In this document: piece by piece, positions 1 through 5,090 of the stretch | How positions within the stretch are numbered: position 1 is the first letter of the stretch | How the letters are laid out: every line of letters starts with the position of its first letter | DNA from: a virus | Length of the DNA: 29,663 bases | Virus record (IMG/VR): IMGVR_UViG_3300018018_000024 | Coordinates: 1 to 29,663 of that record | Strand: one strand, 5' to 3' | Made by a program: the position numbers and the translations under genes | Notes under the pieces: generated by a model | What the model saw: only the letters and a program-made list of their open reading frames with translations | What the model was told of the DNA's origin: nothing | Database searches by the model: none

Positions 1-390
1 AATCCAGTCCACCGGGGCGCGGAACTCGTAGTCGGCCAGCTTGAAGGAGACGATATAGGCGGTGAGGCGCAGTTGCAGCCAGTGGGAGAAAGATTGCTTG
101 ACGACCTCGGCCTTGAGATTGGCTAAACCGAAGTCGTTGACATTTTCGATGACGTGAAACGGCGTGATTCCAAAGTCAAGTTTTTCCACCGCTTCCGCCA
201 CCTGCTGCTTCGCTTCCTCCGCCCGGCGCGGGTCTTCATAATGGGTGCGGATGGCCTGCCGCACCAAGCCCACCGCCTTTTTGTGGGCGGTGTCATGGAG
301 GAGTAGGCGGGGGTCGGTGGCGAGGGTAGCCACCACGTCCTCGGCGGCGCGGTCAATCCAGTTGGGGGATGGGACAAGGGGAGGGGTCAT
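1..390 (-). CDS. Hypothetical protein, C-terminus cut off by window edge
   Basis: An open frame runs leftward from an ATG at 388-390 to the first base of the window, 130 codons with no stop. The protein starts MTPPLVPSPNWIDRAAEDVV and has a mixed, ordinary composition with an acidic, Lys/Glu/Gln-rich middle (around residues 65-85), so it looks like a real protein rather than a shadow. I recognise no domain. It begins 9 nt after the stop of the preceding gene and shares its MTPP start, so it is the last visible gene of the leftward operon. The start has no Shine-Dalgarno sequence (upstream bases are AATTCCAACC). Confidence 0.7.
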   Translation of the reverse strand, partial: MTPPLVPSPNWIDRAAEDVVATLATDPRLLLHDTAHKKAVGLVRQAIRTHYEDPRRAEEAKQQVAEAVEKLDFGITPFHVIENVNDFGLANLKAEVVKQSFSHWLQLRLTAYIVSFKLADYEFRAPVDWI

Positions 391-398
391 GGTTGGAA

Positions 399-719
399 TT
401 ATATGCAAGCTCGGCTCTGCAATCTTTCTACTTCTTGTTGCAATTGGTCACGTTCTATTCTAAGTTGTTTCGTTCTATTCAACCAATCGCCCTTGCTTCC
501 ATTATGTTTATGTGGTGGAAGTATCTGTTCATATTCATCGGCGAGTTCTTGATAGAACGGTTGATTCGCTTCCAATAATTTTAATTTTCCTAGCAACTCC
601 CGCTCCCACTCCTCAATCAGCGCGGCCACCTTGCGGGTGTCCTCCGCGAAGTCATCCGAGCCGGGGCGCAGCAGGCGCACAATCGCTTCGGCGAGGTCGG
701 TGGGGGTGGGCGGAGTCAT
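399..719 (-). CDS. Hypothetical coiled-coil protein
   Basis: A 106-residue protein of unknown function. The second half (about residues 40-105) is rich in Glu, Leu, Gln and Arg with heptad-like spacing, for example LRIERDQLQQEVERLQS near the C-terminus, which suggests a helical coiled coil. The start codon overlaps the stop of the upstream gene as ATGA (716-719), a typical translational coupling in this operon. No catalytic motif is visible. It is probably a small accessory phage protein. Confidence 0.7.
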   Translation of the reverse strand: MTPPTPTDLAEAIVRLLRPGSDDFAEDTRKVAALIEEWERELLGKLKLLEANQPFYQELADEYEQILPPHKHNGSKGDWLNRTKQLRIERDQLQQEVERLQSRACI

Positions 720-1093
720 GGCGGAGAAAGTTGATCGCTAAGATGGATTGCCCGCACCGCCCCCTCCACTGCCTCCTTGTACCGCCGCTCAAAGAATACC
801 TCAGCCAGCCGGTTGGCCATGGCGGTGGAGCGGAAGAAGGGAGAGATGGCCGTGGAGCCGGAGTAGATTTTCACATCATGGGCGGTTTCTAGTTTCTCCA
901 CCGTCATGCTAATTCCGGCGGGAAAGACCACTTCGGTATCGTTTAAGAACTCGCACTTTCCTCCTAGCAACTCATGCAGCACCCATCCTTCCACCAAGGC
1001 TTGCTTTTGCTCCAAAGTGAGGTGGGGGTTGTGCCATTCGAGGGCGGGGCCGTAGCGCACGTCGTCCTCGTCAATTTCGGGAGATGGGGTCAT
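716..1093 (-). CDS. Hypothetical protein
   Basis: A 125-residue protein, soluble by composition, that I do not recognise. It starts MTPSPEIDEDD and contains a helical segment LTLEQKQALVEGWVLHELLG near residues 25-44. The segment around residues 95-118 (ANRLAEVFFERRYKEAVEGA) is also helical. Both ends overlap neighbours by 4 bp (ATGA), so it is co-translated with the small membrane protein upstream and the coiled-coil protein downstream. No function can be assigned. Confidence 0.7.
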   Translation of the reverse strand: MTPSPEIDEDDVRYGPALEWHNPHLTLEQKQALVEGWVLHELLGGKCEFLNDTEVVFPAGISMTVEKLETAHDVKIYSGSTAISPFFRSTAMANRLAEVFFERRYKEAVEGAVRAIHLSDQLSPP

Positions 1094-1311
1094 GGTTTAG
1101 TCTCCTCCTTTATCTCACTATAGAACAGTGTCCAATCTCCCTCTTTACGGAAGCGCACGTTATATCTCCACAAGGAGAGGGCATGAAAAAAACCAACGAT
1201 AGCGCCCCCAATGATTCCAGCCACAATAAATAAGGGAAGCATTACAAAGAAGTTAATCCCGCTAAACCACAATGTGGTAATATTTTTGCCGAATCCTTTT
1301 AGGAAGTTCAT
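1090..1311 (-). CDS. Small single-pass membrane protein
   Basis: A 73-residue protein starting MNFLKGFGKN. A hydrophobic run at about residues 20-45 (FFVMLPLFIVAGIIGGAIVG) forms one clear transmembrane segment with GxxxG-like spacing. A charged C-terminal tail (RKEGDWTLFY, then KEETKP) follows. The open frame extends further upstream, but that extension is Gly/Arg low complexity. The ATG at 1309-1311 follows an AGAAAGAAC purine stretch, so I take it as the start. A TTGACA element lies about 48 nt upstream. Possible roles such as a holin-like or superinfection protein are speculation. Confidence 0.6.
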   Translation of the reverse strand: MNFLKGFGKNITTLWFSGINFFVMLPLFIVAGIIGGAIVGFFHALSLWRYNVRFRKEGDWTLFYSEIKEETKP

Positions 1312-1335
1312 GTTGTTCTTTCTTTTTCGCCCCCC

Positions 1336-1364
1336 ACCCTCGCCCCTTCCCGACGCGGTGTCAA
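1336..1364 (-). promoter_or_regulatory. Possible leftward promoter
   Basis: On the minus strand a perfect TTGACA (1359-1364) is followed after 17 nt by GAGGGT (1336-1341), 24 nt before the start of the small membrane-protein gene. The -10 element is poor against TATAAT, but two other leftward candidates here have similar GAGAGT and TTGAGT elements at the same distance. The intergenic position supports it. Confidence 0.35.
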
Positions 1365-1373
1365 GCCTTTTTA

Positions 1374-1778
1374 TTACCTTTTTTCCAAGTAGTTTGTAAT
1401 CGCCTCCCGCGCCTCGTCGGCGGAGTGGGCCACCACGCAATCGTAACCGAACTTCCTCGCGTCCTCCATGAACTCTTTTTGGGCGGGGGAGACGCGGCCC
1501 TCGGCACTTTTCATCTCCAAGTAGAGGCCGTGATACTGCTTATTAGGCACACTTAAAAACAAATCTGAAACTCCATCCCGCATCCCTTCCGCTTTCATGC
1601 GATTGGCCCGCACCACGGCAAGCGGCACCATCCCACGTTTGGTCTGCATGACCCCGCCCCCCATAAAAGCGCCGTTAGGTATTGAGAAGAGGAGATGCTC
1701 GGGGATGGCAAATTGGCGATGAGTGAAGGCCCACCACCTGACTAAAGCTTGCTGGGATTGGCTCTCGGGGTGGCGCAT
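1374..1778 (-). CDS. VRR-NUC domain nuclease
   Basis: A 134-residue protein matching the VRR-NUC (virus-type replication-repair nuclease) family of PD-(D/E)XK enzymes, common as stand-alone phage proteins. The visible hallmarks are in order: an N-terminal helix with SQQALVRWW, the IPNG motif (residues 33-36), GVSDLFL with the metal-binding Asp72, LYLEMKS giving the E-x-K pair (Glu88, Lys90), and a Gln100 in VSPAQ, followed by GYDCVVAHS. By family knowledge it would cleave branched or structured DNA during replication or recombination. It starts one base after the stop of the preceding leftward gene. Length is typical of phage VRR-NUC proteins. Confidence 0.88.
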   Translation of the reverse strand: MRHPESQSQQALVRWWAFTHRQFAIPEHLLFSIPNGAFMGGGVMQTKRGMVPLAVVRANRMKAEGMRDGVSDLFLSVPNKQYHGLYLEMKSAEGRVSPAQKEFMEDARKFGYDCVVAHSADEAREAITNYLEKR

Positions 1779-1779
1779 C

Positions 1780-2016
1780 TCAAATTCTTTTCATTACTTC
1801 TTTCTTGCCCCTATAAACCAATCTCCAATGCCTAAAACCGTCTTCAAGTGCCGCAAGACGTGCCTTCCTACCACAGCAATAATCTTTGAGATATTTCCAT
1901 ATGGCCACATCTTCCCGCACAAGATCAAAATTGACTAGAGGTAAATTCTGCCTCTTGAACTTCTCTCGTAATTTAACCCCAATCCGTCGCCATTCACTAA
2001 GAGTCATTGTTCTCAT
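1780..2016 (-). CDS. Hypothetical small basic protein
   Basis: A 78-residue, Lys/Arg-rich protein of unknown function (MRTMTLSEWRRIGVKLRE at the start). It is predicted mainly helical, with two Cys in YCCGRK at about residues 47-50. Two starts are possible: ATG at 2016 and ATG at 2007 (MTLSEW). The candidate promoter ends only 8 nt upstream of the first, so the mRNA would be nearly leaderless. It directly precedes the VRR-NUC gene (1-nt gap) and is probably its operon partner. Confidence 0.6.
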   Translation of the reverse strand: MRTMTLSEWRRIGVKLREKFKRQNLPLVNFDLVREDVAIWKYLKDYCCGRKARLAALEDGFRHWRLVYRGKKEVMKRI

Positions 2017-2024
2017 TTTTTACT

Positions 2025-2053
2025 ACTCTCTCACACTCCCGCCCTCCTGTCAA
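2025..2053 (-). promoter_or_regulatory. Possible leftward promoter, near-leaderless
   Basis: On the minus strand TTGACA (2048-2053), a 17-nt spacer and GAGAGT (2025-2030) lie just before the ATG at 2016. A transcript starting about 7 nt after the -10 would have a 5' leader of only a few bases. The -10 element is weak; the perfect -35 and position are the support. Confidence 0.35.
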
Positions 2054-2084
2054 CCACTTTCTTTCGCCCCCTCCACTTTTTCTC

Positions 2085-2112
2085 TTGACATGCCTGCCTC
2101 GCCCGCTACCAT
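2085..2112 (+). promoter_or_regulatory. Rightward promoter, leaderless type
   Basis: TTGACA (2085-2090), a 16-nt spacer and TACCAT (2107-2112) match the layout of the promoters at 10559, 10964 and 14980. The GTG of the small basic ORF at 2119 is exactly where transcription would be expected to start. Confidence 0.5.
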
Positions 2113-2118
2113 GCTTGC

Positions 2119-2289
2119 GTGAAAAAGAGACGCAAATGGAACGAGCCCCCCAAGGTCAAGGCCCACAACCGCTCCCGGCAACTCGGCAAGTGCCACCGCC
2201 GCAAGTGCGCCCAAGCAGAGCGGAAGTGGGGCGGGAGGAGTGAGGCTATCGGGACGTGGAGGCGAAGCGGGGAGATGGGGGAGGAATGA
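2119..2289 (+). CDS. Possible small basic protein, leaderless GTG start
   Basis: A 56-codon frame on the opposite strand to the surrounding operon, GTG at 2119 to TGA at 2287-2289. The product is strongly basic (begins VKKRRKWNEPPKVKAHNRSR) with a C-x(4)-C pair, GKCHRRKC, at residues 23-30, suggesting a nucleic-acid-binding peptide. The main support is the promoter ending 6 nt upstream, which puts the transcript start at the GTG. There is no Shine-Dalgarno sequence. It could instead be a short regulatory RNA, or nothing. Confidence 0.4.
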   Translation: MKKRRKWNEPPKVKAHNRSRQLGKCHRRKCAQAERKWGGRSEAIGTWRRSGEMGEE

Positions 2290-2359
2290 ATTTTACACGT
2301 GCCCCCGGCGACGCGGGGGATTAAAGGCCAGTCTCCAACAGGACAAAACTGCCGCGTGT
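2290..2359. other. Remainder of the 2017-2359 gap in the leftward operon
   Basis: The gap between the leftward genes ending at 2360 and starting at 2016 holds back-to-back promoters (2025-2053 and 2085-2112) and the small rightward ORF. The remaining bases contain a short GC-rich inverted repeat, CCCCCG/CGGGGG around 2313-2330, without a T-tract on either strand, so I do not call it a terminator. Confidence 0.4.
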
Positions 2360-2662
2360 TTACTTTTTATCCCAGCAACTCGACCCCACCTCTACCGTGT
2401 CTTTACTCGTCAGGTCCAAGTGGAATCCCAGTCCGCAAATCTGGCACCCCTCTATGAAGGCCGGGGGACCGGCGCGGTGAACCAAATCGAACGACAGGCG
2501 AACCCATAACGGCTCGCCATGATAGGTGGCGCGGTATTCATCGACAAGTTTCTTCACCCGCCCTTCAATTTCAAGACGCAGCATATCCGCTTTCAGTACA
2601 TGGCGCAGGTGGGCGGTGGGGGTGCCGTCTATAATTTGGGTTGTGGTGTCGGTTGCAGCCAT
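2360..2662 (-). CDS. Hypothetical protein with one CxxC pair
   Basis: A 100-residue protein (MAATDTTTQIIDGTPTAHLR at the start). Its C-terminal half has a single CQICGLGFHLDL segment (about residues 73-84) and a further Cys near the end (GSSCWDKK), which might bind a metal, although a full four-ligand site is not evident. The gene begins 34 nt inside the end of the diphosphohydrolase gene, so the two are translated together. I do not recognise the family. Confidence 0.65.
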   Translation of the reverse strand: MAATDTTTQIIDGTPTAHLRHVLKADMLRLEIEGRVKKLVDEYRATYHGEPLWVRLSFDLVHRAGPPAFIEGCQICGLGFHLDLTSKDTVEVGSSCWDKK

Positions 2663-3009
2663 TTAATGTCATCCAACTCCTTGGGAAGCAAACCCCCCTT
2701 AATACGCTCTGCCGTCTCTAAAAACGCTACGGCATTCCATGCCATGGCTCGATCATGGCGTTCATCATGTTCTCCGCCTAGTACCTTAAAGGCATGGCGG
2801 AGCATGGAATCCATAAATACACCAAGGTACATGCCCTTCTCCCAATTTCGGTCTTGGTACTTTACCGCGCCTTGCTGGAAATGGATGGCGAGTTCCCGCA
2901 TTGCCCTTGGTGGAAGCAGATCATAACGTCCCTTGTCATGAGTTACATCCCGCACCGCGCCCGTGGGAAATTCACGCCGCTGACCGGAGTCCTTAATCGC
3001 CCCGCTCAT
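2629..3009 (-). CDS. dATP/dGTP diphosphohydrolase-like protein (DUF5664 type)
   Basis: A 126-residue all-helical protein that I recognise as the phage dATP/dGTP diphosphohydrolase N-terminal family (formerly DUF5664). It shows the characteristic RYDLLPPRAMRELAIHF, GAVKYQDRNWEKG, SMLRHAFKVLGGE and DRAMAWNAVAFLE segments; acidic and His residues in the last two suit metal-dependent nucleotide hydrolysis as in MazG-like folds. Family members remove dNTPs from the pool, in some phages in connection with modified-base genomes. The start is the ATG at 3007-3009, overlapping the exonuclease stop as ATGA and preceded by GAGGAAG 5 nt upstream. No other Z-genome gene (PurZ, DatZ) is visible, so base substitution is not implied. 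Confidence 0.75.
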   Translation of the reverse strand: MSGAIKDSGQRREFPTGAVRDVTHDKGRYDLLPPRAMRELAIHFQQGAVKYQDRNWEKGMYLGVFMDSMLRHAFKVLGGEHDERHDRAMAWNAVAFLETAERIKGGLLPKELDDIKWLQPTPQPKL

Positions 3010-3773
3010 ACACACTTCCTCATCTTAATTTCCTTGCCCACCTTCTCTGCCCGCCCATGCCCCCACGCCCCGCAAGACTGGCACTGGTAGCGTTGTGTCA
3101 CACGGGAGGAGGCGATGTTGTAGCCCTTCTTCTGCACCTTGAGGGAGCCGCAAACTGGGCAGCGGGCCTTGCCATCCTTGCCGCAGGAGAAGAGGGAGAC
3201 GTTGGCGTGCTTGCCCGCGAGGGAACGGAGCTTGAGATAAGCAGCTTCCAATACCTCAATATCACGAGCACAGTGCGTGGCTATGTAATTAATAGAAGGG
3301 CGATGGCCGGACATGGCGCGAATCCACACTGGGCGCTTGATCGGAGTTTTCTCCGGTAAATCTAGCAATTCTACGATAGCTCCAAGCCGGTTGCTAGTGA
3401 GGGCGAGTTTGGTCTTGGCGATATGCCACGTATCCACCTCCTTGATGGGTGGCAGGGGCGAGAGGCCGTGATAGAGGAGTCGGGTATTGAGAAAACGGCG
3501 GTCGAATCGCCCGCTACTACCGTAATGCGTCACGAGAATATCTGCCTTGGAGAGCACTTTTGCCAAAGCCGCTACCAATTTCTTGTCATTGGTAGGATCA
3601 GTACGGAAACCCCGGAATTGGTCAACTCTGATTATCTTGACATCTTTATCACCGAGGAACTTGTAACCCACGCAAATAGCGAACCCAAAGTCCGCAAAAA
3701 GCGAGCTGCATTCTAAGTCCCAAAAGCATATTTTTGCATCTCCAGAATATACCGCATCATCGAGTTGTGACAT
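3006..3773 (-). CDS. RNase H-fold 3'-5' exonuclease with C-terminal zinc ribbon
   Basis: A 255-residue protein. The N-terminal 180 residues fit the DEDD exonuclease / YprB-like RNase H fold: FWDLECSS gives Asp19 and Glu21, THYGSSGRFDRRFLNTR gives Asp91, and YIATHCARDIEVLEAAY gives Asp171. The C-terminus is a four-Cys zinc ribbon (CPVCGS at 205-210 and CQSCGA at 231-236) that probably binds nucleic acid. It likely trims or degrades DNA during phage replication or host takeover. The frame is open further upstream, but the ATG at 3771-3773 gives the natural N-terminus (MSQLDDAVYSG). It lies 8 nt after a 44-codon gene and overlaps the next one by 4 bp. Confidence 0.8.
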   Translation of the reverse strand: MSQLDDAVYSGDAKICFWDLECSSLFADFGFAICVGYKFLGDKDVKIIRVDQFRGFRTDPTNDKKLVAALAKVLSKADILVTHYGSSGRFDRRFLNTRLLYHGLSPLPPIKEVDTWHIAKTKLALTSNRLGAIVELLDLPEKTPIKRPVWIRAMSGHRPSINYIATHCARDIEVLEAAYLKLRSLAGKHANVSLFSCGKDGKARCPVCGSLKVQKKGYNIASSRVTQRYQCQSCGAWGHGRAEKVGKEIKMRKCV

Positions 3774-3781
3774 AAAATGAT

Positions 3782-3916
3782 TTATTGTTTCCCCGCCCGC
3801 CGCCATCCCAGCACGAGCCGCTTCGCATACTCCCACGCCTCATCCCACGGGTCGCTGTCCACGAACCAGTAGCGCAAGGCGAGGAAGAAGACGCGAAGGC
3901 GCTGGCGGAAGGTCAT
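3782..3916 (-). CDS. Small hypothetical protein, 44 residues
   Basis: A short frame, MTFRQRLRVFFLALRYWFVD at its start and WRRAGKQ at its end. It contains an amphipathic or weakly hydrophobic helix followed by DPWDEAWEYAKRL. The ATG overlaps the preceding stop as ATGA, and the stop leaves only 8 nt before the exonuclease gene, so it fills the gap exactly as a co-translated gene should. Function unknown. Confidence 0.55.
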   Translation of the reverse strand: MTFRQRLRVFFLALRYWFVDSDPWDEAWEYAKRLVLGWRRAGKQ

Positions 3917-4182
3917 GGCAGATCATATCTTTTGCCCGTTGCTAGGATATGTACCCTATCTAATTCTTTAGCAAGCGGATCATTGGAATTACGGGATATA
4001 AAAAACAAGGCACTATTGGCATATGGGGCGTTTGGCAACTCACTTCTTAATATCCATTTTTTCCACGCGGGTAGAGCGGCAACCCGCCGCAGAAACTCAA
4101 GATGTTTTTGGGCTCTCGACTCCAAGAAATAATCATAAGCACACTTGATGCCGGGCAACGGCGCGATCTCATCAATGTTCAT
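3913..4182 (-). CDS. Hypothetical protein
   Basis: An 89-residue protein starting MNIDEIAPLPGIKCAYDYFL. It has mixed helix content, with RAQKHLEFLRRVAALPAWKK at about residues 23-42, and no recognisable motif. The frame extends upstream, but that part is Gly/Ala low complexity antisense to nothing useful. The ATG at 4180-4182 overlaps the upstream stop as ATGA, which fixes the start. Both ends are coupled to neighbours by 4-bp overlaps. Confidence 0.65.
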   Translation of the reverse strand: MNIDEIAPLPGIKCAYDYFLESRAQKHLEFLRRVAALPAWKKWILRSELPNAPYANSALFFISRNSNDPLAKELDRVHILATGKRYDLP

Positions 4183-4397
4183 TTTATCTCTTTTCCCACC
4201 CGCTCCCGCCAGTATAGCTCCGCCGTCTCCTCCAAGAGCCGCTTCTGTTCCTCCCCAAGCCGCCCCAGAATGGGGATGCCGTAGAGCCATACGTTGTGGA
4301 GGGTGGCGCGGTGGGTTTTCTCATCAACCTCGGCGGCGACCTCTACTCCGTAGTCTCCGTCATTGATCTTGGCGTATGAATGAAAATGAAATGGCAT
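4179..4397 (-). CDS. Hypothetical protein, first gene of leftward operon
   Basis: A 72-residue protein (MPFHFHSYAKINDGDYGVEV at the start) with a beta-rich N-terminus and a helical C-terminus (GRLGEEQKRLLEETAELYWR). A TTG eight codons upstream could extend it, but the ATG at 4395-4397 is preceded by AAGGCGAG and lies 18 nt after the -10 of the leftward promoter, so I prefer it. It opens the operon running to position 1. Function unknown. Confidence 0.65.
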   Translation of the reverse strand: MPFHFHSYAKINDGDYGVEVAAEVDEKTHRATLHNVWLYGIPILGRLGEEQKRLLEETAELYWRERVGKEIK

Positions 4398-4415
4398 CTC
4401 GCCTTGTTTCCCCGT

Positions 4416-4444
4416 ACTCAATCACATCCCGCCCCCTTAGTCAA
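4416..4444 (-). promoter_or_regulatory. Leftward operon promoter (divergent)
   Basis: On the minus strand TTGACT (4439-4444), a 17-nt spacer and TTGAGT (4416-4421) precede the first leftward gene. It is back to back with the rightward promoter at 4467-4495, which suits a bidirectional early control region. Confidence 0.45.
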
Positions 4445-4466
4445 GTCTTTTCTTCGCCCTTTTTTC

Positions 4467-4495
4467 TTGACACTTTCCACCACTCCTCCTATTCT
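4467..4495 (+). promoter_or_regulatory. Rightward promoter of the terminase operon
   Basis: TTGACA (4467-4472), a 17-nt spacer and TATTCT (4490-4495, 4 of 6 against TATAAT). The ATG of the next gene is at 4506, only 10 nt after the -10, so the 5' leader would be about 3 nt. No Shine-Dalgarno sequence is present. Confidence 0.6.
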
Positions 4496-4505
4496 TCCAC
4501 CCAAC

Positions 4506-5090
4506 ATGCCCGACCAGCCCCCCGCCCCTCCGCCTAGCGGAGCCATTGTCTCTGCAACTACGCCCGAATCCGCCCTCCTTCAACCCCGCAAGGTCAACCG
4601 TCTCTCCGCCCCGCGCCACGAGGATTCTTTCGTTCCTTGCCTTAAAATCAAGCGCATCCGAGGTAAAGAACTGGCACCGGAGCCGGTCATGGTGCCGATG
4701 GACATTCTCGCCAACCAAAACCGCGAGATCATCGTGGCAGAATTGGCGCGGCAATTTTTAACGGGCGTATTGGATGACTGGCAGGATAAAGGCACTAAAC
4801 TCACCCCACAAGAATTAAAGCAGACCATGGAGGCTATTAAGATCGCTAATGAGAACTGCCGCTTCGCCCACGAAGGTATCGCCCTCCCGCCCACCCCGGC
4901 CAGTGGAGGCGAGGGTAAGGGCGGTGTGTTGGCCAAGGCGATGGAGGGGTTGGGCAAAGGGTTGGCGGCGGGGAAGACGCCCACGGAGGAAGAGCTGATG
5001 AAAAAGTTCAAGGAGTTGGGGCGGAAGCTGAATGAGAAAGAGGTGAAGGAAGGGGAGGCGGTTGAGGTAAAAGCCGAGGAGAAAAAGTGA
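4506..5090 (+). CDS. Possible terminase small subunit
   Basis: A 194-residue protein directly upstream of the terminase large subunit and overlapping its GTG start by 4 bp, the usual place for the small subunit that recognises the packaging site. The N-terminus is Pro/Ala-rich (MPDQPPAPPPSGAI). The middle has a helical segment, ILANQNREIIVAELARQFL, then LTPQELKQTMEAIKIANENC. The C-terminus is Lys/Glu-rich. A clear helix-turn-helix is not visible, so the call rests mostly on position. The start is the ATG at 4506, just after the promoter. Confidence 0.5.
   Translation: MPDQPPAPPPSGAIVSATTPESALLQPRKVNRLSAPRHEDSFVPCLKIKRIRGKELAPEPVMVPMDILANQNREIIVAELARQFLTGVLDDWQDKGTKLTPQELKQTMEAIKIANENCRFAHEGIALPPTPASGGEGKGGVLAKAMEGLGKGLAAGKTPTEEELMKKFKELGRKLNEKEVKEGEAVEVKAEEKK

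Noticed and set aside
123-377. Leftward ORF in the frame next to the gene at 1-390
   Set aside because: Composition is Pro/Arg/Trp/Ser-rich shadow; the overlapping 390-1 frame reads naturally and runs out of the window.
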